Assembly: GCA_020724425.1 (NCBI GenBank)
Contig: DYGY01000006.1
Span: 1-64,000 of the forward strand
Length of the DNA: 64,000 nt
Direction: 5' to 3'
Origin: Thermaerobacter marianensis
Lineage (GTDB): Bacteria > Bacillota > Sulfobacillia > DVGY01
In this document: in pieces, positions 55,108 to 63,422 of the stretch
Layout: each line of letters starts with the position of its first letter
How positions within the stretch are numbered: position 1 is the first letter of the stretch
Translations under genes and position numbers: made by a program
Notes under the pieces: model-generated
Told to the model about the DNA's origin: nothing
The model's input: the letters and a program-made list of their open reading frames with translations, nothing else
Database searches by the model: none

Positions 55108-55896
55108 ATGGGTAGGTTCTTGAGAGCCATTTTGATGCCACATGCACCGGTTCTGTTACCTGACGTTGGGTATGACCATGTTGAACTTAGAGAGATACGG
55201 AAGGCTATGCAGCTGGCTAGTCACTTTCTGCTAGCAGAGAAGTCCGATTTGCTGCTAGTTATCTCTCCTCATGGGCCCAGACATGATGGTGATGCTCTGT
55301 TTTGGGCAACAGACAATGTGCACGGGGACTTAGATGCTTTTGGTTTTCCGGATGTAGCTCTAGGTCCCTGGCCTCAAGACCAGATTTTTAGAGATTTATG
55401 TCTTGATCTTAACGGTGATGTCAATATTCACTATACCTATTCAGCAGAGATTGATCATGGCAGTCTTGTACCTTTATTCTTCCTAAAGACACAGGGCCAT
55501 ATTAGAAAAGTTGTAATTTTATCTGTTGTTCCCTGGTTAAAACTAGAGAAGATAAGGTTTCTGGCAAAAGGAATTTTGGCGGCCAATGAGCGTTTAGATA
55601 GAAGGGTTAGCATACTAGTCAGTGGTGATTTCTCTCATAGGCTAAATGCGGATGCTCCAGGGGGCTATCATCCCTCAGGTCAAATCTTTGATAATCAGTT
55701 GATTGGTTTCCTAAAGAAGAATAGCTGGTCTGATATACTGAATATGTCTCATGACTTAAAGGATCTTGCCGGTCAAGATGTCTGGACTCCTCTTGCTTTG
55801 TTGCTTTTGCTCAATCAATGGCAGGCTAATCTTCTACACTATACCAGTCCTTTTGGTGTTGGTTATGGTGTTGCTACCTTTCAGGGAGTGGACTAG
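55108..55896 (+). CDS. AmmeMemoRadiSam system protein B (Memo-like)
   Basis: Memo-like protein related to class III extradiol (LigB-type) dioxygenases; its reaction is not established. MPHAPVLLPDVGYDHVE at the start supplies a candidate metal-binding His, LLLVISPHGPRHDGDALFW a second, and ILVSGDFSHRLNADAPGGY a conserved Asp-His region; the C-terminal DVWTPLALLLLL follows. 262 aa. It is the first gene of a six-gene cluster with gaps of 1 to 17 bases. The two genes after it are the standard partners (protein A and radical SAM protein) in this system. Confidence 0.88.
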   Translation: MGRFLRAILMPHAPVLLPDVGYDHVELREIRKAMQLASHFLLAEKSDLLLVISPHGPRHDGDALFWATDNVHGDLDAFGFPDVALGPWPQDQIFRDLCLDLNGDVNIHYTYSAEIDHGSLVPLFFLKTQGHIRKVVILSVVPWLKLEKIRFLAKGILAANERLDRRVSILVSGDFSHRLNADAPGGYHPSGQIFDNQLIGFLKKNSWSDILNMSHDLKDLAGQDVWTPLALLLLLNQWQANLLHYTSPFGVGYGVATFQGVD

Positions 55897-55897
55897 G

Positions 55898-56425
55898 ATG
55901 ACTGAGAGTCTGAATAGGGTGCTGATAGGACTTGCTAGAAAAGCTATTGAGACCTTTCTAAAACAGGGTCAATTCCTTTCTATTGCCTATATGAGTATAA
56001 ACTTACCGCCACATGGCGGTGTTTTTGTAACCATATATAAGCAGGGGAAGCTAAGGGGTTGTATAGGTACTCCTGAGCCAATCAGAGATACTCTAGAGGA
56101 GGAAATTATCTATAATGCAGTTAGTGCCGCTACTGAAGATCCCAGATTTCATCCTGTAAGTCTTGATGAGTTCAAGGAATGCACTATTTCTATAGATGTT
56201 CTAAGTCCTCTTGAAAAGGTTGATAGTATAGAGAATTTGGATGCACAGAAATATGGCATATTAGTTAAGAAGGGAAACTTAAGAGGTCTATTGCTTCCGG
56301 ATCTTTCTGAGATAGATAGTGTGGAAAAGCAACTATACTGGGCGAAGAGAAAGGCTGGTATAGATACCATGGAAGTCGATATTTGGCGTTTCAGTGTTAT
56401 GAGATTTAGAGAATATGGGGATTAA
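55898..56425 (+). CDS. AmmeMemoRadiSam system protein A (AMMECR1 family)
   Basis: AMMECR1-domain protein of unknown biochemical role. GGVFVTIYKQGKLRGCIGTP (about 37-56) with the conserved LRGCIG motif, NAVSAATEDPRFHPV, ISIDVLSPLEKV and LRGLLLPDLSE are the family landmarks. 175 aa from ATG 55898, one base after the stop of protein B; a longer frame runs back into that gene but is not supported. Followed by the radical SAM gene after three bases. Confidence 0.92.
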   Translation: MTESLNRVLIGLARKAIETFLKQGQFLSIAYMSINLPPHGGVFVTIYKQGKLRGCIGTPEPIRDTLEEEIIYNAVSAATEDPRFHPVSLDEFKECTISIDVLSPLEKVDSIENLDAQKYGILVKKGNLRGLLLPDLSEIDSVEKQLYWAKRKAGIDTMEVDIWRFSVMRFREYGD

Positions 56426-56428
56426 GAT

Positions 56429-57421
56429 ATGAGTAGAAAAGCTTTATACTGGTTTAGAAAAGAAGAGTATATTCATTGTTTGCTATGTCCTAAAAATTGT
56501 GCAATTGGGTTAGGTAAGGCTGGTGCCTGTCGGGTTAGGGTTAATCGGGAGGGAGAACTTGGACTACTCAATTATGGTTTAGTATCATCACTCGCTATTG
56601 ATCCCATTGAGAAGAAGCCTTTGTATCATTTTTTTCCAGGAAAAAAGCTTTTGTCTTTAGGAACATATGGTTGTAATTTTAGGTGTGGATTTTGTCAAAA
56701 TTGGCAGATCTCTCAAGGGAACCCTGATACATTCTATTTATCCCCCGAGGAATTGCTAAGAAAGGCCAAAGCGTTTAGGGTAAGTGATCAGGATATAGTT
56801 GGAGTTGCTTTTACATATAATGAACCGTTGGTCTGGTATGAGTATGTTCTTGATAGTAGTCGATTGCTGAAAACGGAAGGTTTTCAGGTGATTCTTGTTA
56901 GCAATGGCTACATATCCTCTGAACCGTTAGCTAAACTCATGCCTTATGTGGATGCCTTCAATATCGATTTAAAGTCTTTTTCTCAGGAATACTATGTGAA
57001 GATGCTTAAGGGAACCATGGAGCCTGTATTGTCAAATATAGAACAGATTACTCGAGCGAAAAAACATCTAGAGATTAGTACTCTTATCGTACCAGGAGCT
57101 AATGACACTATAGAGGAGATGGAACAGTTAGCAGGGTGGTTGGGGAACCTATCAGCAGCAATTCCCTTACATATAGCAAGGTATTTCCCAGAATATCAGT
57201 TAGATTTACCGGCCACATCAATAGATACCCTAGAGAAACTCACGCAACGAGCTCAAGACTATCTTAATTACGTGTACTTAGGGAACGTTTGGGAGACAGA
57301 CTCAAATACATATTGTCCTTCATGCAAATCTAAGGTTGTAGAAAGAAGGGGTTACAGGGTTAAGGTCCTTCAACAACAGGAATGTTCCATCTGTCACAAG
57401 GAGTTGGATTTTGTGATGTAG
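56429..57421 (+). CDS. AmmeMemoRadiSam system radical SAM enzyme
   Basis: Radical S-adenosylmethionine enzyme; substrate unknown. The N-terminal CLLCPKNCAIGLGKAGACRV carries a cysteine cluster, the [4Fe-4S]-SAM motif CNFRCGFC is at residues 82-89, and the C-terminus has CPSCKSK and CSICHKE, i.e. two further CxxC pairs. VGVAFTYNEPLVWYEYV and NIDLKSFSQEYY are typical of the PflA-like members of this group. 330 aa. Known families place it with proteins A and B; the joint function has not been determined. Confidence 0.92.
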   Translation: MSRKALYWFRKEEYIHCLLCPKNCAIGLGKAGACRVRVNREGELGLLNYGLVSSLAIDPIEKKPLYHFFPGKKLLSLGTYGCNFRCGFCQNWQISQGNPDTFYLSPEELLRKAKAFRVSDQDIVGVAFTYNEPLVWYEYVLDSSRLLKTEGFQVILVSNGYISSEPLAKLMPYVDAFNIDLKSFSQEYYVKMLKGTMEPVLSNIEQITRAKKHLEISTLIVPGANDTIEEMEQLAGWLGNLSAAIPLHIARYFPEYQLDLPATSIDTLEKLTQRAQDYLNYVYLGNVWETDSNTYCPSCKSKVVERRGYRVKVLQQQECSICHKELDFVM

Positions 57422-57438
57422 TATGAAAGGGGTAGGTT

Positions 57439-58374
57439 ATGACCAGAATAGTGGTTGCTTTAGGAGGTAATGCCATTCTTCAACCAGGTCAAAAGGGTTA
57501 CATGGAAGAACAAGAAGCAAATATACTTAAAACCTGTATAGGTATAGCTGATTTGATTGAGATGGGTTATGAAGTGATTATTACCCATGGAAATGGACCT
57601 CAAGTAGGTAATATTCTACTTCAGAATGAGGCTGCCAAGGATTTAGTACCGCCAATGCCTCTAGATGTCTGTGGAGCAAAGAGTCAGGGTATGATTGGTT
57701 ATATGCTACAGAGGCTGCTTCGTAATGTTTTGTCTTCAAGGGGGATTGAAAAACAGATAGTTACCTTGTTGACTCAGGTTGTCGTCAGTTCAGATGATGA
57801 GGCTTTTAAGAATCCAACTAAACCAATTGGCCCATACTATTCCTTAGAGGAGAAAGTGTGTCATGAAGACAAAGGATATGTTCTTAAAGAAATACCTAGA
57901 AGGGGTTGGCGGCGAGTAGTTCCCTCTCCAGATCCGCTTGGAATTGTCGAAAGAGACACTATCTGTAATCTCCTTGAGACGGGTACGATAGTAATTGCTT
58001 CTGGTGGTGGTGGTATTCCTGTAGCCCAGGAGAATGGAGTATTGAAGGGGCTAGAGGCAGTCATTGATAAGGATCTAGCAGGTGAAAGATTAGCTCGAGA
58101 GGTTAATGCTGACATCTTGATGATTCTAACAGATGTTGATGCTGTCTATTTACGTTACGGCAATGAGGATTCAGAGAAGCTTCAGGAGTTGACTGTACAG
58201 CAAGCTAAATTATATTTAGCTCAGGGAGAGTTTCCCCCTGGAAGCATGGGTCCAAAGGTACAGGCAGCAATCCGTTTTGTTGAAAACGGAGGCAAAAAGG
58301 CTATTATTACTCATCTAGACCAAGCTCCAGCTGCTTTAAAGGGTAAAGCAGGTACATTACTTAAAAAGACTTAG
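57439..58374 (+). CDS. arcC: Carbamate kinase
   Basis: Catalyses carbamoyl phosphate + ADP to ATP + CO2 + NH3, the ATP-forming step of arginine deiminase or related fermentations. [17 protein letters not shown] at the N-terminus, [19 protein letters not shown] and [15 protein letters not shown] identify it; [11 protein letters not shown] is the nucleotide region. 311 aa. It begins 17 bases after the radical SAM gene and 12 before argF. No arginine deiminase gene is in the window, so the carbamoyl source (citrulline, allantoin or other) is open. Confidence 0.95.
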   Translation: MTRIVVALGGNAILQPGQKGYMEEQEANILKTCIGIADLIEMGYEVIITHGNGPQVGNILLQNEAAKDLVPPMPLDVCGAKSQGMIGYMLQRLLRNVLSSRGIEKQIVTLLTQVVVSSDDEAFKNPTKPIGPYYSLEEKVCHEDKGYVLKEIPRRGWRRVVPSPDPLGIVERDTICNLLETGTIVIASGGGGIPVAQENGVLKGLEAVIDKDLAGERLAREVNADILMILTDVDAVYLRYGNEDSEKLQELTVQQAKLYLAQGEFPPGSMGPKVQAAIRFVENGGKKAIITHLDQAPAALKGKAGTLLKKT

Positions 58375-58386
58375 GAGGGAAGCGCT

Positions 58387-59319
58387 ATGGCGGTTAGTTT
58401 GAAGGGTAGAGATTTCATCTCTCTCAATGATTTTACCTGGGAGGAAATTGATCAGTTTCTGAAGACGGCATTAATGATTAAGTTGAGATTGAAAGCTGGT
58501 GAGCCTTTTCAACCATTAACCGGTAAGACTTTGGGTATGGTTTTTACAAAGCCTTCAACAAGAACAAGAATTGCCTTTGAAGTTGCTATGTATCAACTAG
58601 GTGGTCATGCTTTGTTTTTAAGTGCACAGGAGTTACAGTTGCGACGGGGTGAGACTATTGAAGATACCGGTAGGGTTCTTTCTAGATATCTTGATGGTAT
58701 TATGATTAGAACTTTTGCCCATCAGGATGTTCTTGACTTGGCTGCTGCTGCTAGTATTCCTGTAATCAATGGTCTTACTGACCTTCTTCACCCTACCCAG
58801 GTTCTTGCTGATCTTCTGACCATTTATGAAAAGAAGGGGCATCTTATCGGTTTGAAGATGGCATATCTTGGTGATGGTAATAATATGACACATTCTTTGC
58901 TTTATGGTGCGGCTAAGACAGGCATACACTTTACTGCTGCAACACCGAAAGGCTATGAACCTGATAGTGGTATTGTTGCTCGAGCTAAAGAAGAAGCATC
59001 AAAGTGGGGTGCTCAAATAAGGGTAACTGAGGATCCTTATGAGGCAGTTAAGGATGCTGATATCATCTATACAGATGTCTGGGCCTCTATGGGTCAAGAG
59101 GAGGAACACGCTAAACGACTAAAAGAAATGCAACCCTATCAGATTAATGCAGAACTTATGGCAAAGGCACCTGGCCATGCTCTATTTATGCACTGTTTAC
59201 CAGCACATCGGGGTGAAGAAGTGACAGATGAAGTGATTGATGGTCCACAATCTATTGTGTTTGATCAGGCAGAGAACAGGTTACATGCTCATAAGGCTAT
59301 CCTCACCCTCTTACTATAA
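58387..59319 (+). CDS. argF: Ornithine carbamoyltransferase
   Basis: Transfers a carbamoyl group between carbamoyl phosphate and ornithine (citrulline); catabolic (ArcB-like) or anabolic. Carbamoyl phosphate motif STRTR (58-62), HPTQ (about 136-139), and HCLPAHRGEEVTDEVIDG with the catalytic cysteine, typical of ornithine rather than aspartate transcarbamylase. 310 aa. With arcC directly before it, a catabolic ATP-yielding direction is plausible. AGGAGGG precedes ATG 58387. Confidence 0.93.
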   Translation: MAVSLKGRDFISLNDFTWEEIDQFLKTALMIKLRLKAGEPFQPLTGKTLGMVFTKPSTRTRIAFEVAMYQLGGHALFLSAQELQLRRGETIEDTGRVLSRYLDGIMIRTFAHQDVLDLAAAASIPVINGLTDLLHPTQVLADLLTIYEKKGHLIGLKMAYLGDGNNMTHSLLYGAAKTGIHFTAATPKGYEPDSGIVARAKEEASKWGAQIRVTEDPYEAVKDADIIYTDVWASMGQEEEHAKRLKEMQPYQINAELMAKAPGHALFMHCLPAHRGEEVTDEVIDGPQSIVFDQAENRLHAHKAILTLLL

Positions 59320-59332
59320 GGAGTGATTTACA

Positions 59333-60643
59333 TTGTCAAAACAGAGAGTCTTAATTTTAGGAGCTGCGGGAAGAGATTTCCATAACTTTAATGTATATTT
59401 TCGAGCAAATGATAGTTATGAGGTGGTAGGGTTTACTGCCACACAGATACCGGATATTGAAGGTAGAGTTTACCCGGCTTCTCTTGCAGGGCCAGGCTAT
59501 GAAAAGGGTATACCTATTTTCCCAGAGGAAGAGTTGGACACCCTAATCAAAGATTTGGATGTTAATCAAGCAGTTTTTTCCTATAGTGATGTTACACATG
59601 AATATGTTATGCATTTAGCGTCAAAAGTTATGGCTGCTGGGGCAGATTTTCGGATGTTAGGTCCTAAGACCACAATGATTTCTTCAAACAAGCCTATTGT
59701 TGCCATAACGGCTGTACGGACCGGGGTGGGCAAAAGCCAGACCACAAGAAAGGTTGCTGAGGTGCTCAAGCAAAAGGGTCATAAGGTTGTAGCAATTAGG
59801 CACCCTATGCCCTATGGTAATCTTGAAACTCAGGCTGTTCAAAGATTTGCCACATATGCTGACTTAGATAAGTATGAGTGTACCATAGAGGAACGTGAGG
59901 AGTATGAGCCCCATATCGATAGAGGAATCGTGGTCTATGCAGGAGTAGATTATGAGAGAATTCTTACAGAGGCAGAGAAAGAGGCAGATGTGATTCTCTG
60001 GGATGGTGGAAATAATGATTTTCCATTCTATAAGCCTAACATTCATATTACCTTAGTTGACCCTCATCGTCCCGGACATGAACTGCTGTATCATCCAGGG
60101 GAAGTGAATTTCCGGATGGCTGATGTCTTGATAATTAACAAGATTGAGACAGCAGATGCCAATAAGGTTTCCATGGTTCGAGAGAATATAGGGAGGTTCA
60201 ATCCTTTAGCTACGGTGATTGATGCCGCCTCACCTATTTATGTAGATAAACCTGAAGAGATTAAGGGAAAGAGGGTTTTAGTTATCGAGGATGGCCCAAC
60301 CCTGACTCATGGAGAGATGGCCTATGGAGCAGGTGTAGTTGCAGCTAGAAAGTTTGGAGCTAAAGAGCTAGTTGATCCACGAGCTCAAGCAACCGGTACC
60401 ATAAAGGATACATTTGAGAAATATGGTCATCTATCTCAAGTGTTGCCTGCTATGGGTTATGGCGAAAAACAGATAAGGGAATTAGAGGAGACTGTAAAGA
60501 AAGCCGATTGTGACTTGATAGTGGTGGCTACACCGATTGATCTCCGTAGAGTTATCGAATTTGACAAACCAGCGGTAAGGGTTCGTTATGAGTTACAGGA
60601 GATAGGATACCCTACTCTAGAAGATGTTCTTAGCGAGATATAG
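59333..60643 (+). CDS. Cyclic 2,3-diphosphoglycerate synthetase-like GTPase
   Basis: Predicted P-loop NTPase of the cyclic-2,3-diphosphoglycerate synthetase family. N-terminal Rossmann-like RVLILGAAGRDFHNFN, Walker A VRTGVGKSQTTRK (about 127-139), ILWDGGNNDFPFY as Walker B region, and VLIINKIETAD, a G4-like NKIE. 436 aa. The archaeal enzyme makes a thermoprotectant; what this bacterial relative does is unknown. Start TTG 59333 with AAGGAG eight bases upstream. Last gene of the cluster; a terminator overlaps its stop. Confidence 0.85.
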   Translation: MSKQRVLILGAAGRDFHNFNVYFRANDSYEVVGFTATQIPDIEGRVYPASLAGPGYEKGIPIFPEEELDTLIKDLDVNQAVFSYSDVTHEYVMHLASKVMAAGADFRMLGPKTTMISSNKPIVAITAVRTGVGKSQTTRKVAEVLKQKGHKVVAIRHPMPYGNLETQAVQRFATYADLDKYECTIEEREEYEPHIDRGIVVYAGVDYERILTEAEKEADVILWDGGNNDFPFYKPNIHITLVDPHRPGHELLYHPGEVNFRMADVLIINKIETADANKVSMVRENIGRFNPLATVIDAASPIYVDKPEEIKGKRVLVIEDGPTLTHGEMAYGAGVVAARKFGAKELVDPRAQATGTIKDTFEKYGHLSQVLPAMGYGEKQIRELEETVKKADCDLIVVATPIDLRRVIEFDKPAVRVRYELQEIGYPTLEDVLSEI

Positions 60644-60665
60644 GGAGGCATGACCTCCCTTTTTT
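60643..60665 (+). terminator. Terminator of the AmmeMemoRadiSam-arcC-argF cluster
   Basis: GGGAGG (60643-60648) pairs with CCTCCC (60654-60659), 5-base loop, then six T residues. The first stem base is the last base of the stop codon. Confidence 0.92.
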
Positions 60666-60672
60666 CATCCGA

Positions 60673-60701
60673 TTGACAGTTTTCTGTAATAAAAATATAA
60701 T
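60673..60701 (+). promoter_or_regulatory. SigA-type promoter of the fur-UPF0016 unit
   Basis: TTGACA at 60673-60678 and TATAAT at 60696-60701, 17-base spacer. No clean Fur or PerR box was recognised around it. Confidence 0.88.
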
Positions 60702-60740
60702 CGATGGAGATAGAATCATAGTGGGAAAGAGGTCATTGTT

Positions 60741-61181
60741 GTGAGCCATAGTTTTGAAAAAATATGTCAACTACTGAAGGAACACAACTACAAACTAACA
60801 CCTCAACGAATAACCATAATTGAGATGTTTCTAGAGAACAGGGATCAGCATTTAAGTGCTGAAGATGTTTATGACCTAGTAAAACAAGAGGCGCCAGATA
60901 TTGGCCTTGCTACTGTATATAGAACCTTGGAGATGTTAGCCCAAATAGGAGTTCTATTGAAGATGGATTTTGGTGAAGGGCGTCTAAGGTATGAGTTTTC
61001 TGAAGGTGTTCATCATCACCATCACTTAATCTGTGTACAGTGTGGGAATGTTTCCGAAGTAGAAGAAGATTTGCTAGATTTGATGGAGGCAAAGATTGAA
61101 GAAGAAGAAGGTTTCACTATTATTGATCATCAGGTGAAATTCTTTGGAATCTGTAAAAAGTGTCAAGATAACAACATTTGA
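60741..61181 (+). CDS. Fur-family metal-dependent regulator
   Basis: Winged-helix repressor of the Fur/PerR/Zur/Mur group, 146 aa. YKLTPQRITIIEMFLENRDQ and HLSAEDVYDLV lead to the recognition helix IGLATVYRTLEMLAQIG; VHHHHHLICVQCGNVSEVEE supplies His and two Cys, and CKKC near the end completes the structural zinc site. Which metal it senses cannot be read from the sequence. It starts with GTG and is probably cotranscribed with a UPF0016 cation transporter ten bases downstream, which hints at manganese. Confidence 0.94.
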   Translation: MSHSFEKICQLLKEHNYKLTPQRITIIEMFLENRDQHLSAEDVYDLVKQEAPDIGLATVYRTLEMLAQIGVLLKMDFGEGRLRYEFSEGVHHHHHLICVQCGNVSEVEEDLLDLMEAKIEEEEGFTIIDHQVKFFGICKKCQDNNI

Positions 61182-61191
61182 GGTGTTGAGC

Positions 61192-61464
61192 TTGGACTGG
61201 AAGGCTTTTTTTGTAACCTTCGGGATTATATTTCTCGCTGAGTTAGGTGATAAGACTCAGTTGACAACAATGATGTTGGCAGCTGATAGTTCTTCTCCTG
61301 TTTCTGTTTTCCTAGGTGCAGCAGTAGCTCTTGTATTAAGTAGTCTGATGGGTGTTCTTGTAGGTAGCTATATTACCAAGATAATTCCTCAGGAATATAT
61401 CACTATGGGAGCAGGTGTAGCCTTTGTTGTTCTGGGGCTATTGTTAATAACTCGGAAGATCTAA
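61192..61464 (+). CDS. Half-size UPF0016 / GDT1-TMEM165 family cation transporter
   Basis: 90-aa membrane protein with one copy of the family motif, FLAELGDKTQLTTMM (about 14-28), and three hydrophobic helices. Full-length members have two such repeats and move Mn2+/Ca2+ in exchange for H+; this one would have to work as a dimer. TTG 61192 has GAGGTG six bases upstream; the frame is open further into fur but without support. No second half-size gene is adjacent. Confidence 0.85.
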   Translation: MDWKAFFVTFGIIFLAELGDKTQLTTMMLAADSSSPVSVFLGAAVALVLSSLMGVLVGSYITKIIPQEYITMGAGVAFVVLGLLLITRKI

Positions 61465-61469
61465 GTTGT

Positions 61470-61498
61470 TTGCTTTTGACACCATGGTTTGATATAAT
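61470..61498 (+). promoter_or_regulatory. Probable promoter of tRNA-Arg
   Basis: TTGCTT at 61470-61475 and TATAAT at 61493-61498, 17-base spacer, 18 bases before the tRNA. Confidence 0.65.
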
Positions 61499-61516
61499 TT
61501 TGTATTGGAGAATTTA

Positions 61517-61588
<72 letters not shown>

Positions 61589-61634
61589 CATTTTTGTGCC
61601 AATTAACCTTAACAAATTATGGGAGGTGAGGAAC

Positions 61635-61751
61635 GTGGAAAGTTCTAGTCCTCGATCTAGTATGACAGAGATGTATTTTTCAAACAATTATAGAGCGAAG
61701 GGGGAATTCCCATGTTCTTCACTGTTTATGTCCCAAAAGATCGTCAGCTGA
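61635..61751 (+). CDS. Possible 38-codon upstream reading frame overlapping mgtE
   Basis: GTG 61635 follows the strong ribosome-binding site GGGAGGTGAGG and opens a 38-codon frame (begins MESSSPRSS) that ends at 61751, 40 bases inside mgtE in another frame. mgtE has its own ribosome-binding site. The peptide resembles nothing I know; it may be a regulatory uORF or chance. Confidence 0.3.
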   Translation: MESSSPRSSMTEMYFSNNYRAKGEFPCSSLFMSQKIVS

Positions 61752-63064
61752 AGAAGATTATTAATATTGGTGATGTGGCAGGGTTACGTAAGTTTCTTAA
61801 AGGCAAGAGACCAGTTGATATTGCTGAACTTTTTATAGATCTTAGTTTACAAGAGCAGATATTCATTGTTAAATCTATTCCTTTAGATGTTAGTGCCGCT
61901 GTTGTTCAAGAATTGAGTTATGCACAACAGGCAGAAATTTTTCAAGTGTTAGATGATCAGGCAGTTCGAAGTCTTCTCTTAAAGATTTCTGCTGATGATC
62001 TTGTTGACCTCTTAGCTGAGCTATCCGTCGAAGAGAGAGAAAGACTATTACGCCTTTCCTCTGAAAAACAGGGTGAGATGCGTAGTCTTCTTGATTTTCC
62101 TGAGGATACTGCTGGTGGTCTGATGACCACAGAGTTTGTGACCGTTAAAGCTACAACTACTGCCGAGGAGGCTATTGAGCTTGTTAGATATTGGGCTAAC
62201 AGGGTGGAGACAGTAGCTTATGCTTATGTAACTTCTGAAGAAGATAAACTTATTGGTGTTGTTTCATTAAGGCAATTAGTTATCAGTGATCCTAAGGCTC
62301 AAGTACGGGAGTTTATGTTTGCTCCAGTAATCAAGTGTTTTCCCGAGACTCATCAAGAGATTGTAGCTCAGATTCTTCAGAAATATGATTTTGTTGCCTT
62401 ACCTGTTGTTGATCATGAGGATAAACTGCTTGGTCTTGTAACTATTGATGATGTCATCGATGTTATTATTGAAGAAGCTACTGAAGACTTATCCCGTCTG
62501 TCAGGTACAGAGCCCCTTGATGAACCGTATTTACAGAGCACAGTAAAGAAGATGGTGCAAAAAAGAGTGGGCTGGCTTCTGGTGTTGTTTGTAACCGCTT
62601 CTTTTACTAGCTCTATTCTCAAACATTTTGAGGATATGTTGGAAGCTGTGGTTGTTCTAGCTTTCTTTATTCCCTTGCTAATTGATACGGGAGGGAATAC
62701 TGGTTCTCAATCAGCAGCGCTTTTGATTAGGGCATTAGGTGTGGGTGAAGCAAGTACCAAGGATCTCGCTAGGATTATCTGGCGAGAGGTTCGTGTTGGT
62801 ATTGCTATGGGTTCGTTGTTAGGGATTGGTTCAGCTATTCTAGCCTATGTGCTTGGTGGGAATATGCTAGTTGGCATTACTGTTGGCATTGCCCTTTTGC
62901 TTGTGGTAATTATGGCCGCGGTTATCGGTGCGTTTTTACCTATGGTAGCTTATAAACTGAAGATGGATCCTGCTGTGGTTGCCGGTCCATTTATCACTAC
63001 ACTTGTTGACTCTTTAGGACTTCTGGTTTATTTCTCTTTGGCCTTATGGATTATGGGTATGTAA
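61712..63064 (+). CDS. mgtE: MgtE magnesium transporter
   Basis: Mg2+-gated channel/transporter, 450 aa. N-terminal superhelical domain (about 20-130), two CBS domains (about 135-255; TAGGLMTTEFVTVKATTTAEE, LPVVDHEDKLLGLVTIDDV) that sense cytosolic Mg2+, a plug helix, and five membrane helices (about 285-450) with IPLLIDTGGNTGSQSAALLIR, the pore signature. ATG 61712 is preceded by AAGGGGGA. No M-box riboswitch was found upstream; the short leader has only the overlapping small frame. Confidence 0.96.
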   Translation: MFFTVYVPKDRQLKKIINIGDVAGLRKFLKGKRPVDIAELFIDLSLQEQIFIVKSIPLDVSAAVVQELSYAQQAEIFQVLDDQAVRSLLLKISADDLVDLLAELSVEERERLLRLSSEKQGEMRSLLDFPEDTAGGLMTTEFVTVKATTTAEEAIELVRYWANRVETVAYAYVTSEEDKLIGVVSLRQLVISDPKAQVREFMFAPVIKCFPETHQEIVAQILQKYDFVALPVVDHEDKLLGLVTIDDVIDVIIEEATEDLSRLSGTEPLDEPYLQSTVKKMVQKRVGWLLVLFVTASFTSSILKHFEDMLEAVVVLAFFIPLLIDTGGNTGSQSAALLIRALGVGEASTKDLARIIWREVRVGIAMGSLLGIGSAILAYVLGGNMLVGITVGIALLLVVIMAAVIGAFLPMVAYKLKMDPAVVAGPFITTLVDSLGLLVYFSLALWIMGM

Positions 63065-63117
63065 GAGATACCCCTTGTTTCTAAAAAGTCGGGGGAGGTA
63101 TATTTTTGCAAAAAAAG

Positions 63118-63152
63118 TACTCATCCCCCGCCTATTAAGCGAGGGATGAGTA
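63118..63152. terminator. Bidirectional terminator between mgtE and the ferredoxin gene
   Basis: TACTCATCCC (63118-63127) pairs with GGGATGAGTA (63143-63152). On the - strand it is followed by seven T residues, so it is a good terminator for the ferredoxin gene; on the + strand it may also end mgtE. Confidence 0.85.
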
Positions 63153-63172
63153 GCATAAGTACATGAAAACAC

Positions 63173-63412
63173 TTATTGTGGGTCGATTGATGCTAGTAGT
63201 CTTTCGTCGATTTCATCGTCATCTTCAAAGATAATGATTGCATCGGTTGGGCAAGCATCTACAGATTCTTCCATATCTTCCCTGCGATCTTCTTCTACGG
63301 TCTCTACAATTACCCAAGCTAGACCATCATCCCTAAGTTCGAAGACGTCAGGAGCAATGGATTCGCAAATTGCATCGCCAATGCAGAGATCGTGATCTAC
63401 TGTAACTTTCAT
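63173..63412 (-). CDS. Ferredoxin, single cluster with aspartate in place of one cysteine
   Basis: 79-aa electron carrier. The motif CIGDAIC (about 10-16) has Asp where the second cysteine would be, and a third cysteine lies in DACPTDAI near 54; this is the Pyrococcus-furiosus-type ligand set (three Cys, one Asp), for a [4Fe-4S] or [3Fe-4S] cluster. The protein is very acidic. ATG 63412 is chosen because AAAGGAGG lies nine bases before it and touches the alternative ATG 63421. Monocistronic. Confidence 0.93.
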   Translation of the reverse strand: MKVTVDHDLCIGDAICESIAPDVFELRDDGLAWVIVETVEEDRREDMEESVDACPTDAIIIFEDDDEIDERLLASIDPQ

Positions 63413-63422
63413 TACACACATC

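Noticed and set aside
61589-61711. M-box riboswitch upstream of mgtE
   Set aside because: The gap is only about 120 bases and shows none of the M-box conserved helices.
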